A stretch of 47,836 bases of DNA, from positions 1 through 47,836 of the forward strand of contig CACEKW010000006.1 in the NCBI GenBank assembly GCA_902560185.1, given 5' to 3'. Shown here piece after piece: positions 20,071 to 28,235 of the stretch (position 1 is the stretch's first letter; each line of letters starts with the position of its first letter). This DNA is from an uncultured Pelagibacteraceae bacterium. Its GTDB lineage: Bacteria > Pseudomonadota > Alphaproteobacteria > Pelagibacterales > Pelagibacteraceae. The position numbers and the translations under genes were made by a program. The notes below the pieces were generated by a model, which made no database searches, was not told the origin of the DNA, and was given only the letters and a program-made list of their open reading frames with translations.

Positions 20071-21087
20071 TTAACTAAATGCTTCTACCCAAGTCCCTTG
20101 AGTTGATGCTTTAGAATATTCTGTTGCACGGCCTTCAAAAAAGTTCATATGCTCAACAGCATTTAACATGGTATCAAGCCATCCTAGAGGATTCTTTTCT
20201 ACATCATAAATTGGTTCAAGACCTAATTGAACTAATCTTCTATTACCAATAAATCTGATGTAGTCTTTAACCTCTTGTGCAGTTAAGCCTTCCATCGGAC
20301 CCATCTCAAAAGCTAAATCAATGAAAGAATCCTCATGCTCAACTATTGTTCTACATGCTTCATAAAGTTCTTTCTTTAGTTTTGGTGTCCAAATTTCAGG
20401 ATTTTCTTTTATAAACTCTTTAAAAATTCTTATCATAGAATTACAATGAAGAGTTTCGTCTCTAACCGACCAAGTTACTATCTGACCCATGCCTTTCATT
20501 TTATTGTGTCTTGGAAAATTTAACAGAATTGCAAAACTTGCAAATAACTGAAGTCCCTCAGTGAAAGCACTAAATACAGCAACGGTTTTAGCAATATCTT
20601 CTTTTGAATTTACATTAAATCCTTGCATGTAGTCATATTTATCTTTCATCTCTTTATATTTCATGAAAGCTGAATATTCCGATTCAGGCATTCCAATTGT
20701 ATCAAGTAAATGAGAATAAGCTGCTACATGAACTGTTTCCATAGATGCAAAAGCAGTCATCATCATTAAAACTTCTGTTGGCTTAAACACTGTTGTGTAA
20801 TGTCTTAAGTAACAATTATTTACTTCAACATCCGCTTGAGTAAAGAATCTAAAAATTTGAGTTAAGAGATTTTTTTCTGGTTGAGACAAGTTTTTTTGCC
20901 AATCTCTCACATCATCTCCCAGAGGCACTTCTTCTGGCAACCAGTGTATTCTTTGTTGAGTTAACCAAGCATCATAACACCATGGATATCTAAATGGCTT
21001 GTATACAGGGTTCTCAACTAATAGACCCATCTTTTTTGGTTGAATTAATTCTTTATTTTCTGTCTTAATTTTATCTGCTACTGACAT
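20071..21087 (-). CDS. nrdB: Ribonucleotide reductase class I, beta subunit
   Basis: NrdB houses the diiron-tyrosyl radical that activates NrdA. With the ATG at 21087 the protein has 338 residues. Metal ligands and radical tyrosine are present in the expected spacing: Asp86, Glu117, His120 and Tyr124 (in METVHVAAY), with the second Glu/His set in VRDETLHCNS. I prefer this ATG over the in-frame GTG at 21096 because GAGGAG (21101-21096) is 8 bases before the ATG and the GTG falls on that site. The start overlaps the nrdA stop by 10 bases. Confidence 0.95.
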   Translation of the reverse strand: MSVADKIKTENKELIQPKKMGLLVENPVYKPFRYPWCYDAWLTQQRIHWLPEEVPLGDDVRDWQKNLSQPEKNLLTQIFRFFTQADVEVNNCYLRHYTTVFKPTEVLMMMTAFASMETVHVAAYSHLLDTIGMPESEYSAFMKYKEMKDKYDYMQGFNVNSKEDIAKTVAVFSAFTEGLQLFASFAILLNFPRHNKMKGMGQIVTWSVRDETLHCNSMIRIFKEFIKENPEIWTPKLKKELYEACRTIVEHEDSFIDLAFEMGPMEGLTAQEVKDYIRFIGNRRLVQLGLEPIYDVEKNPLGWLDTMLNAVEHMNFFEGRATEYSKASTQGTWVEAFS

Positions 21088-23018
21088 GATAAACACTCCT
21101 CATATTCTGGTTGATCGTTAGTTTGTTGGTTTTTTGATTTATATACATTGGCTGTAACATCAGTCGATTTTGCGTTGTTGATATTTTCAGCTCTTTGAAT
21201 TGATTTTGATCTACAATAGTAAAGGCTTTTAAGACCTTTTTTCCATGCATCAAAATGAATTCTATGTAATTCTTTTTTATGTACATCAGCCGGTAAAAAT
21301 AAATTTACCGATTGCGCTTGAGAGATATATTGAGTTCTGTCTCCGCTTAGCTCAACAATCCATTTTTGGTTTAACTCAAAAGCAGTTTTGAAAACATCTT
21401 TTTCTAAATCGGTTAAAAAATCTAAATGAGATACTGATCCTTGATTTGTTGTTATTGTTGACCAAGTTTCGTCATCGTTTTTACCATGGCTCTCTAAAAT
21501 TTCCTCTAAATATCTATTTCTAACGTTAAAAGATCCAGATAGAGTTTTATGTGTATAACTATTGGCTGCAATTGGTTCAACACCAGGAGATGCTCCTCCA
21601 CAAATAATAGAAATAGAAGCTGTTGGCGCTATTGCTGTCTTATTAGAAAATCTTTCATTAAATCCGTATTCCGCTGCATCTGGACAGGCGCCTCGCTCTT
21701 CAGCTAATTCTTTTGATGCTTTATTTACTTGCTCATCAATTTGTTTGAATATTTTTTTATTCCAAGATTTAGCCATTACAGACTCAAGTGGAATTCTATG
21801 TTTTTGTAAAAAGGAATGAAAACCCATTACTCCAAGACCAACACTTCTTTCTCTCTCAGCAGAATATTTTGCATCTTTGAATTGATCTGGAGCCTTATTA
21901 ATAAAGTCTGACAAGACATTATCTAAAAATCTCATTACATCACTAATCATGTTCGGATCGTCTTTCCATTCATCATATTTTTCTAAATTTAAGGACGATA
22001 AACAACAAACAGCTGTTCTGTCTCTTCCATCTTTATCAATACCAGTAGGAAGAGTTATTTCGCTACACAGATTTGAAGTTTTAACAGTTAAGTTTGCAAG
22101 TTTGTGGTGTTGCGGGATTTGTCTATTAACTGTATCAATATAAATAATGTATGGCTCACCGGTTTCAATTCTAGCTGTTAACAATCTAATCCATAAATTT
22201 CTTGCAGATATAGTTTGTTGAATTGATCCATCAGCCGGACTTTTGAGTGCCCATTGATCATCAGTCTCAACAGCACGCATAAATGCATCTGAAACTAAAA
22301 CTCCGTGATGTAAATTTAAAGCTTTTCTGTTTGGATCACCACCAGTAGGTCTTCGCATTTCAATAAACTCTTCTATTTCAGGATGATCAATAGGAAGATA
22401 ACAAGCAGCTGAACCTCTTCTTAAAGATCCTTGACTGATTGCCATTGTTAAAGAATCCATAACTTTAATAAATGGAATTATCCCAGAAGTTTTTCCAACT
22501 TTACCAATCTTTTCTCCAATTGATCTTAGATTACCCCAATAACTTCCTATACCTCCACCCTTCGCAGCTAGCCAAACATTTTCACTCCAAAGATCTAAAA
22601 TACCACCTAGACTATCTGAAGCTTCGTTTAAGAAACAAGAAATAGGTAATCCTCTTTTAGTTCCACCATTCGACAAAACTGGAGTTGCTGGCATGAACCA
22701 AAGATTGCTAATGTAATTGTAAATTCTTTGAGCGTGTAAATTATCATCAGCATATGTGCTTGCTACTCTTGCAAACAAGTCTTGATAAGACTCATTGTGA
22801 CCAAGATATCTATCTTTCAAAGTTGCCTTACCAAAATCAGTTAAATTTGCATCTCGAGAGCGATCTATTTTGATTATGATGCCTTTATCATTCTGAAAAA
22901 GTTCAGTTTCGTTGTTAAGTGAGAAAAGGTCAGGTCTGTTATTTTTTTCTACCTCTTTAACTTGTGGGCTATATTCAGAGACAGCTTTCTTTAGGGCCTG
23001 CGATAGAATTTTATTCAT
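21078..23018 (-). CDS. nrdA: Ribonucleotide reductase class I, alpha subunit
   Basis: NrdA reduces ribonucleoside diphosphates. The 646-residue protein has the active-site cysteines in PISCFLNE, SNLCSEI (with the paired Glu) and AVCCLSSLNL, the TAIAPTASIS loop and a C-terminal CLSCQ redox pair. It is short for class Ia, and I cannot recognise an ATP-cone in the roughly 70 N-terminal residues, so overall-activity control by dATP at the protein may be missing. Control could instead be transcriptional through the NrdR boxes upstream. Confidence 0.95.
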   Translation of the reverse strand: MNKILSQALKKAVSEYSPQVKEVEKNNRPDLFSLNNETELFQNDKGIIIKIDRSRDANLTDFGKATLKDRYLGHNESYQDLFARVASTYADDNLHAQRIYNYISNLWFMPATPVLSNGGTKRGLPISCFLNEASDSLGGILDLWSENVWLAAKGGGIGSYWGNLRSIGEKIGKVGKTSGIIPFIKVMDSLTMAISQGSLRRGSAACYLPIDHPEIEEFIEMRRPTGGDPNRKALNLHHGVLVSDAFMRAVETDDQWALKSPADGSIQQTISARNLWIRLLTARIETGEPYIIYIDTVNRQIPQHHKLANLTVKTSNLCSEITLPTGIDKDGRDRTAVCCLSSLNLEKYDEWKDDPNMISDVMRFLDNVLSDFINKAPDQFKDAKYSAERERSVGLGVMGFHSFLQKHRIPLESVMAKSWNKKIFKQIDEQVNKASKELAEERGACPDAAEYGFNERFSNKTAIAPTASISIICGGASPGVEPIAANSYTHKTLSGSFNVRNRYLEEILESHGKNDDETWSTITTNQGSVSHLDFLTDLEKDVFKTAFELNQKWIVELSGDRTQYISQAQSVNLFLPADVHKKELHRIHFDAWKKGLKSLYYCRSKSIQRAENINNAKSTDVTANVYKSKNQQTNDQPEYEECLSCQ

Positions 23019-23052
23019 ATTTTTGTATTATATTTTGTTATTAGTACGAAAA

Positions 23053-23068
23053 CAACTATATGTTGTGT
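23053..23068 (-). promoter_or_regulatory. NrdR box 1 upstream of nrdA
   Basis: The 16 bases CAACTATATGTTGTGT match the NrdR consensus ACACWATATATWGTGT in most positions, with the core CTATAT..TTGTGT half intact. It is 35-50 bases before the nrdA ATG. The minus strand includes TATAGT, a possible -10 hexamer, so NrdR binding would occlude the promoter. Confidence 0.75.
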
Positions 23069-23083
23069 GCGTTTAGCGTTAAT

Positions 23084-23099
23084 ACACTATATAAACAAC
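23084..23099 (-). promoter_or_regulatory. NrdR box 2 upstream of nrdA
   Basis: ACACTATATAAACAAC has one perfect NrdR half-site (ACACTATAT) and a degenerate second half. It begins exactly 31 bases from box 1, three helical turns, which is the spacing known for tandem NrdR operators. Taken together the pair is a convincing operator for nrdAB, though it could also influence the divergent phosphomannomutase gene. Confidence 0.7.
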
Positions 23100-23177
23100 A
23101 AATCAATAGAACATTTATAGAACACAAGGAAAAAAAATCAATAAAAAAATTAAAAAAAATGTAAGTAATTAACAATA

Positions 23178-24632
23178 ATGTCAGTAAATTTAAAAATCGA
23201 CCCATATGGTTTTAGAGAGTATGACGCTCGATGGTTGTATGAAAAAGACATAAATCTCCTAGGCATAACGAATCTTGGCAAAGGATTAGGTACACAAATT
23301 ATAAATCATACAAATAAAACTAATCCAAAAGTAATTGTTGGTCATGACTATCGATCATATAGCGAAGATATAAAAGCAGCGCTTAAAAAAGGTTTGGTTT
23401 CAACGGGTTGCCATGTTGAAGATGTAGGTTTGTCTTTATCTCCGATGGTTTATTTTGCACAATTCCATTTTAATTCTGATGCTGTTGCAATGGTAACTGC
23501 AAGTCATAATGATAATGGTTGGACAGGTGTTAAAATGGGTATCAGGAAAGGATTAACACATGCGCCTGAAGAAATGAAAGAATTAAAAGAAATAACATTA
23601 AGCGAAAACTTTGTAAACGGACAAGGTCAGGAAAAAAAAATAGAAAATTTTCAAAACATATATAAACAAAGCTTAATAGATAACAATAAAATCAAAAAAA
23701 AAATTAAAGCAGTAGTAGCTTGTGGTAATGGAACTGCGGGAATTTTTGCACCCGATATTTTACGTGGAATAGGTTGTGATGTAATCGAACTAGATTGTAA
23801 TTTAGACTGGACCTTTCCTAAATATAATCCTAATCCAGAAGACTTAAAAATGTTACATGCAATTTCTGATGCTGTTAAAAAAAATAATGCTGATATTGGG
23901 TTTGGATTTGATGGTGATGGTGACAGAGTAGGAGTAATTGATAATGAAGGAAATGAAATATTTTCAGATAAAATAGGATTATTAATTGCAAGAAGTTTAT
24001 CAAATAAATATAAAAATTCAGTTTTTGTAGTGGATGTAAAGTCAACAGGTTTATATGCAAATGATAAGTTATTAAATTCTAATAATTGTAAAACAATTTA
24101 TTGGAAAACTGGCCATTCACATATCAAAAGAAAAGTTAACAATGAAAACGCCTTAGCAGGATTTGAAAAAAGTGGACACTTTTTTTTCAATCAACCTTTA
24201 GGTTATGGATATGATGATGGTATCAATTCAGCGATCCAAGTTTGTCATTTATTAGACAATCAAGATAAAAAAATGAGTGAAATCATTAAAGAAATTCCAA
24301 AAACATTTCAAACACCTACTATGGCTCCTTATTGTAAAGATGAGGATAAATATGCTTTGGTAGATAAAATTGTTAAAGATATTGAAAAACTAAAAAATGA
24401 AAATGTTAAAATAGATGACCAAGAAATTGAAGAGATCTTGACAGTAAATGGAATTAGATTTTCGTTTAAAGATGGCTCATGGGGTTTGATAAGAGCATCC
24501 TCTAATAAACCTTCGTTGGTAATTGTAACAGAAAGTCCTACATCTGATGATAGAAAGTTAAAAATATTTAGATTTATAGACTCTTTACTTCAAAAGACAG
24601 GTAGAATTGGTGAATATGACCAAAAAATTTAA
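23178..24632 (+). CDS. manB: Phosphomannomutase/phosphoglucomutase
   Basis: This 484-residue alpha-D-phosphohexomutase has the phosphoserine loop TASHN (107-111, Ser109), the metal loop DGDGDR (245-250), a sugar-binding loop with GFEKSGH, and a C-terminal phosphate-binding domain with RASSNKPSL. It interconverts hexose 1- and 6-phosphates for nucleotide-sugar and glycan synthesis. N-terminal DPYGFREYDARW resembles AlgC/ManB type enzymes that act on both glucose and mannose. It is divergent from nrdA across a 159-base spacer and its stop directly abuts that of the coiled-coil gene. Confidence 0.92.
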   Translation: MSVNLKIDPYGFREYDARWLYEKDINLLGITNLGKGLGTQIINHTNKTNPKVIVGHDYRSYSEDIKAALKKGLVSTGCHVEDVGLSLSPMVYFAQFHFNSDAVAMVTASHNDNGWTGVKMGIRKGLTHAPEEMKELKEITLSENFVNGQGQEKKIENFQNIYKQSLIDNNKIKKKIKAVVACGNGTAGIFAPDILRGIGCDVIELDCNLDWTFPKYNPNPEDLKMLHAISDAVKKNNADIGFGFDGDGDRVGVIDNEGNEIFSDKIGLLIARSLSNKYKNSVFVVDVKSTGLYANDKLLNSNNCKTIYWKTGHSHIKRKVNNENALAGFEKSGHFFFNQPLGYGYDDGINSAIQVCHLLDNQDKKMSEIIKEIPKTFQTPTMAPYCKDEDKYALVDKIVKDIEKLKNENVKIDDQEIEEILTVNGIRFSFKDGSWGLIRASSNKPSLVIVTESPTSDDRKLKIFRFIDSLLQKTGRIGEYDQKI

Positions 24633-25703
24633 TTAATCATTCTTTTCTTCAGGTTCAGTTTTATTTGATGAGTTATCACTATAAAATTTTTTAATTAATT
24701 CTTCTTCCTTCTTTTTTTGTTCTAAATCAAATTTTTCCTCCCACTCTTTCAACCTTCTCTCTTCTTCTAGTATTCTTTGTTCTTCCTCTAATTTCTGTTT
24801 TATTTCTCTTTCTTTTTCTTCATCAATTCTTTTTTGCTCTTCTTCTTCTTTTCTTAATGCTTCTGTTCTTTCATGCTCTTCTTTTTGACGTAGAAATCTC
24901 TCCTCTTCCTCAGCTTTAATTTTTTCCTCTTTAAGTCTTAGTTCTTCTTCTTTAACTCTTTGTTCTGCTTGCTCCTTTAAAATTTGTCTCTCTATCTCTT
25001 TTTGTCTCTCATTTTCTATCTCTTTTAGTCGAATTTCTGACTCTTTAAGTTTTTCCTCCTCATATTTTAATTTTTTAGCTGCTTCTCTTGTTCTTTGTTC
25101 CTCATCTAACCTTTTTTGTCTTTCTATCTCATAAAGTCTAATTTGTTCTTGTCTTTCTTTCTCTTTTTCTTCTCTTAATTGTTGTGCTCTGATTTCTTTT
25201 TCTTTTAAAGCTTGTTCTTTTGCTTTTATTTTTTCTTCCCTCTCCCTTTGTCTCTCTAACATTCTTAATCTAAGTTCTTCCTCTTTAATCTTTCTGGCAT
25301 CCTCTCTAATTTTTCTAGCCTCCTCATCTTTTATTTTTTGTTGTTCAATAAATATTCTCTTCGCTTCAATTTTTTTTCTTTTTTCATCATTTTTTTTAAT
25401 TTGCTTTTCATTTTCAATAATCAGCCTTCTTTGCTCAAGAATTTGTTTTTTTTCTTCTTTTATTCTTTCTTCCTTTTCTCTTTGAGCTTGTTTTTTTTTT
25501 AATTCTAGTTCTCTCTTTTCATTGATAATTCTTTGCTTTTCAGACCTTTTTTTACTTATTGCTCTGTCTTTTTGTAATTTTTTATAAAAATTCTGTAATT
25601 TATTTTTACCTTGTTCAATGAAATTAAATGGGTGCATATCAAATTTACCCTTTTTACTACCTCTACTATCAGATTTATTGTTATCCCCTTTTTTTTGAGC
25701 CAT
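24633..25703 (-). CDS. Highly charged Glu/Lys/Arg-rich coiled-coil or single-helix protein, function unknown
   Basis: From the ATG at 25703 (a GTG at 25718 would add five residues) the protein has 356 residues. Residues 1-45 are basic and polar (MAQKKGDNNKSDSRGSKKG) with a short non-charged patch FDMHPFNFIEQ. From about 45 to 340 it is one uninterrupted Glu/Lys/Arg/Gln pattern such as REKEERIKEEKK and KIKEEELRLRM, predicting a long alpha-helix. There is one Trp (EWEEKF) near the C terminus, no signal peptide and no membrane segment. Such sequences resemble TolA-like stalks or trichohyalin only by composition. I do not recognise a family. Confidence 0.75.
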   Translation of the reverse strand: MAQKKGDNNKSDSRGSKKGKFDMHPFNFIEQGKNKLQNFYKKLQKDRAISKKRSEKQRIINEKRELELKKKQAQREKEERIKEEKKQILEQRRLIIENEKQIKKNDEKRKKIEAKRIFIEQQKIKDEEARKIREDARKIKEEELRLRMLERQREREEKIKAKEQALKEKEIRAQQLREEKEKERQEQIRLYEIERQKRLDEEQRTREAAKKLKYEEEKLKESEIRLKEIENERQKEIERQILKEQAEQRVKEEELRLKEEKIKAEEEERFLRQKEEHERTEALRKEEEEQKRIDEEKEREIKQKLEEEQRILEEERRLKEWEEKFDLEQKKKEEELIKKFYSDNSSNKTEPEEKND

Positions 25704-25821
25704 ATTAAAAGTTAACACTATTTAAATTATTTTAAATATAAACCATATGTTTAAATTGAGGTTTTTTGATTATTTCAATTTTTACGTGCACAATAAGATA
25801 ATTTTTTTAAAAAAATATTTT

Positions 25822-25891
25822 GATTCGCAAGGAGAATCGAATAATTTTTAGATATGGGTGGTAGAGGGAGACTGAAGCCACCCTTTTTTTT
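25822..25891 (+). ncRNA. Candidate small RNA ending in an intrinsic terminator
   Basis: The 171-base spacer 25719-25889 has no open frame but holds two hairpins on the plus strand. The first pairs GATTC (25822-25826) with GAATC (25834-25838), or alternatively ATTCG (25823-25827) with CGAAT (25838-25842). The second is a GC-rich stem followed by eight T. No plus-strand protein gene lies upstream that needs this terminator, because the neighbouring genes on both sides are on the minus strand. Hence a short independent transcript is plausible. Its 5' end and promoter are not identifiable; the interval is a minimum. Confidence 0.4.
25856..25891 (+). terminator. Rho-independent terminator, plus strand
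   Basis: GGGTGG (25856-25861) pairs with CCACCC (25878-25883) across a 16-base purine-rich loop, followed directly by eight T (25884-25891). On the minus strand the arms lack a U-tract, so it works in the plus direction. The T-tract overlaps the stop codon of the minus-strand gene 25890-26540. GC content of the stem is exceptional for this window. Confidence 0.65.
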
Positions 25892-26540
25892 AGTACTTCT
25901 TATTTTTAATAACTTTATATTCAAAATTTTGGGTTGTTTCATTTACACTAATAAGTTTAGCGCCATTTTTAATATGAAATTTATAAGCCATGTCTGTTAA
26001 AGGAGACAAAGTAACTAGTCTGTTGAGATGATTTGATTTTTTTATTTTATTAAATACTTCTTTGACAATTAATTTACCACCCCCCTTTTTTTTAGACCAA
26101 ACAGTATAAGCAATAGCAATTTTACCTACATTCTGTCCTCTTAGTGTGCTCTGTAAATGAGCATCTTGACTCATAATATCAAGCTCTTCTACAGACTTTG
26201 GTATTTCATTTGTATAAGCAAAACACATGACGGCATGGATTTCTCCTTTATACTTAACCCCAAAAATTTTTCTTCCATAACTTCTTCTAAAAGTATTATC
26301 AAGTTCTGGTCTTACAGGATCTTCTTTAGTATTACATTCTTTCAGCTCAACTAACTCTGCACCTTTAATCCAATCAAAAAAATTGCCAATATTTTTACCA
26401 ATAATTTGTTTATTTTTTCTAAGTCTTGCTTTTATTCTGGGCTTAAATTTTTTAGCTCTCTTTGAATAGTTTTTAATAGAACCATCTTTCAAATATTTAG
26501 CTACAAGTTTTTCTTTAACAACTTTAATAATTTCTCTCAT
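25890..26540 (-). CDS. Unknown protein, possible GNAT-like acyltransferase fold
   Basis: I do not recognise this 216-residue protein. The first 60 residues are strongly basic (KRAKKFKPRIKARLRKNKQ). Residues 90-216 alternate strands and helices in a way reminiscent of GNAT acetyltransferases: a strand GEIHAVMCFAY, then TLRGQNVGKIAIAY where the acetyl-CoA loop would be, a helix, then LVTLSPLTDMAYKFHIKNGAKLIS resembling the late GNAT segment with a penultimate Gly. The classic R/Q-x-x-G-x-G/A signature is not clean. It follows the TauE/SafE gene by 13 bases on the same strand. Confidence 0.6.
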   Translation of the reverse strand: MREIIKVVKEKLVAKYLKDGSIKNYSKRAKKFKPRIKARLRKNKQIIGKNIGNFFDWIKGAELVELKECNTKEDPVRPELDNTFRRSYGRKIFGVKYKGEIHAVMCFAYTNEIPKSVEELDIMSQDAHLQSTLRGQNVGKIAIAYTVWSKKKGGGKLIVKEVFNKIKKSNHLNRLVTLSPLTDMAYKFHIKNGAKLISVNETTQNFEYKVIKNKKY

Positions 26541-26553
26541 AATTTTAGATTAG

Positions 26554-27387
26554 TTATAAACTAAAATATCTAAATATAAAAATTGTCCCAATAACATAGA
26601 GAAAAACTCCAAACATTCTTTGAGCTTTAATTTTACTCATTTTATGAACTGTATTAACTCCTATTCTTGCCATTATTGTTGTTATTGGAATAAATATTAA
26701 AAACGCTGGTATATTTACAAAACCAATGCTTAAAGGCAGACTAACATCTAAATAAAGTCCAGTTGAAAAGAACCCTATCGTTCCTGAAATAGAAATAATC
26801 CAACCGATAGCAGCGGCACTACCAATAGCTTTTGTAATTGGATATCCAAAAAATCTTAATATAGGAACATTCATCATTGCCCCTGTAATGCCCATAGGTG
26901 CGGAAATTGAACCAGATATAAAGCCTAAAACAGCTTTGGGAAAAAAACTAAATCTAGGTTTAATTTTATTTGAATTTTCTTGTTGTAAAAGCAAATAGGC
27001 ACCAAATATGAAAACAACAATTGAAAAAAAAAGAACTAAATATTTCGTCTTTAAAAAAGCTGCTAAAAAGGATCCAAAAAATACTCCTAAAATAACAAAT
27101 AATCCAAAAATTTTTAAAACACTAAAGTCTACTGCATTATGCTTTCTATGAGTAAGAACGGAAGCTGTTGATGTAAAAATAGTAATGAAAAATGCAGTTC
27201 CAACAGCTAAATGCATTGTGTAATCCTCTGTGAGATTTAAAAAATCAAATATAAAAAAAAGAAATGGGACCGATATTAAACCACCTCCGATCCCAAAAAG
27301 CCCTGCAAAAAAACCAACAGGTATAGCAGCCATGACCATCAAAATAATCAAATAAAAGTAATTGAGATTTGTAAGGGAGTCGGTCAA
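26554..27387 (-). CDS. Sulfite exporter TauE/SafE family membrane protein (copy 1)
   Basis: This 277-residue protein has about eight hydrophobic segments in two repeated halves. Each half opens with the family glycine motif: GFFAGLFGIGGGLISVPFL near residue 25 and a related GFISGSISAPMGITGAMMNVP near 150. The start is a TTG at 27387, which places the first membrane helix as in the neighbouring paralogue; no Shine-Dalgarno is seen. Family members export sulfite, sulfoacetate or other organic anions; the substrate here is unknown. It is 11 bases behind a paralogue. Confidence 0.85.
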   Translation of the reverse strand: MTDSLTNLNYFYLIILMVMAAIPVGFFAGLFGIGGGLISVPFLFFIFDFLNLTEDYTMHLAVGTAFFITIFTSTASVLTHRKHNAVDFSVLKIFGLFVILGVFFGSFLAAFLKTKYLVLFFSIVVFIFGAYLLLQQENSNKIKPRFSFFPKAVLGFISGSISAPMGITGAMMNVPILRFFGYPITKAIGSAAAIGWIISISGTIGFFSTGLYLDVSLPLSIGFVNIPAFLIFIPITTIMARIGVNTVHKMSKIKAQRMFGVFLYVIGTIFIFRYFSL

Positions 27388-27398
27388 TTTTTATATTT

Positions 27399-28235
27399 TT
27401 AATTTATACTTAAATACTCGATAAAAGATCGTATTGATACTAAAATTAAAAATATTCCAAAAATTTTACTAAGTAATTTTTTATCAATTTTATGAACAAC
27501 TTTAGCTCCTATTCGAGCCATAATCATCGTAACAGGGACAAATACTGCAAATCCTAGTAGATTTATATAACCAACACTAAAGGGTGTTCTTACATTATCA
27601 ATTATTTTACCACCTGTTATCATTGTAATAGTTCCTGTTACAGCGATCAAAAATCCAACTGCTGCTGCTGTGCCAATTGATTTTCTAATGTCATATCCAA
27701 AAGTTCTCATAAAAGGAACCATTAAAGATCCACCTCCAATACCTAAAGGCACAGATATAAATCCAATAATTACGCCAGAAATATTTTTTACAATAGCTGA
27801 AATTTGTTTTGGGTTATCTACTAATTTTTCTCTTAAAAAAATAAAAAACAATCCAACCATAAGGGCGAAGATTGAAAAAAATAAAACTAATGCAGGAGTT
27901 TTTAAATTCACAGCTAAGAAAGTTCCACCAATAACACCGGCTAAAATAAAAACACCAAATGATCTTACCATTTTAAAATCAACAGCATCATACTCTTTAT
28001 GGGTCATTGTTGAAATGATTGAAGTGGGAATAATTATTGCAAGTGATGTTCCAACCGAAAGATGCATTCTCGTAACGATATCAAAATCTAAAACAGTAAA
28101 AGCATAATAAAGCGCTGGAACCATTACAATACCACCACCTACTCCCAACAATCCAGCCATAAAACCTGCTCCAGCAGCCGCGACTGCTAAAACAAATAAT
28201 AAATTTATTAATTCAGCAGTAGCAATTGTTTCCAT
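27399..28235 (-). CDS. Sulfite exporter TauE/SafE family membrane protein (copy 2)
   Basis: This 278-residue integral membrane protein is a clear paralogue of the product of 26554-27387. Shared positions include GFMAGLLGVGGGIVMVPAL against GFFAGLFGIGGG, MTHKEYDAVDF against LTHRKHNAVDF, and MARIGAKVVHKIDKK against MARIGVNTVHKMSKI. The start ATG shares one base with the dusA stop. A tandem pair may form a heteromer or handle two related anions. Located downstream of a TRAP importer, it might dispose of sulfite from an imported sulfonate, which is inference. Confidence 0.87.
   Translation of the reverse strand: METIATAELINLLFVLAVAAAGAGFMAGLLGVGGGIVMVPALYYAFTVLDFDIVTRMHLSVGTSLAIIIPTSIISTMTHKEYDAVDFKMVRSFGVFILAGVIGGTFLAVNLKTPALVLFFSIFALMVGLFFIFLREKLVDNPKQISAIVKNISGVIIGFISVPLGIGGGSLMVPFMRTFGYDIRKSIGTAAAVGFLIAVTGTITMITGGKIIDNVRTPFSVGYINLLGFAVFVPVTMIMARIGAKVVHKIDKKLLSKIFGIFLILVSIRSFIEYLSIN

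Larger units (their letters stand above)
23019..23177. other. 159-base divergent spacer between nrdA and phosphomannomutase genes
   Basis: The spacer contains the two NrdR boxes in its nrdA-proximal half. The half next to the phosphomannomutase gene is poly-A rich with AAGGA at 23127-23131, too far from the ATG to act as its ribosome-binding site. No open frame or RNA structure is apparent there. Confidence 0.7.

Noticed and set aside
21087-21096. GTG start of nrdB at 21096
   Set aside because: The GTG lies on the GAGGAG ribosome-binding site that serves the ATG at 21087.
25719-25889. Signal recognition particle RNA or tmRNA
   Set aside because: The GGAA tetraloop and flanking asymmetric loop of SRP RNA are missing, and no tRNA-like ends or tag frame are present.
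25854-25980. Short plus-strand frame starting at ATG 25854 behind AAGGAG
   Set aside because: The spacing to AAGGAG is 19 bases, and the frame runs through the terminator stem into antisense of the unknown gene.
27670-28107. 145-residue plus-strand open frame
   Set aside because: It is antisense to the TauE/SafE gene; its sequence is the low-quality shadow of a membrane protein with no ribosome-binding site.
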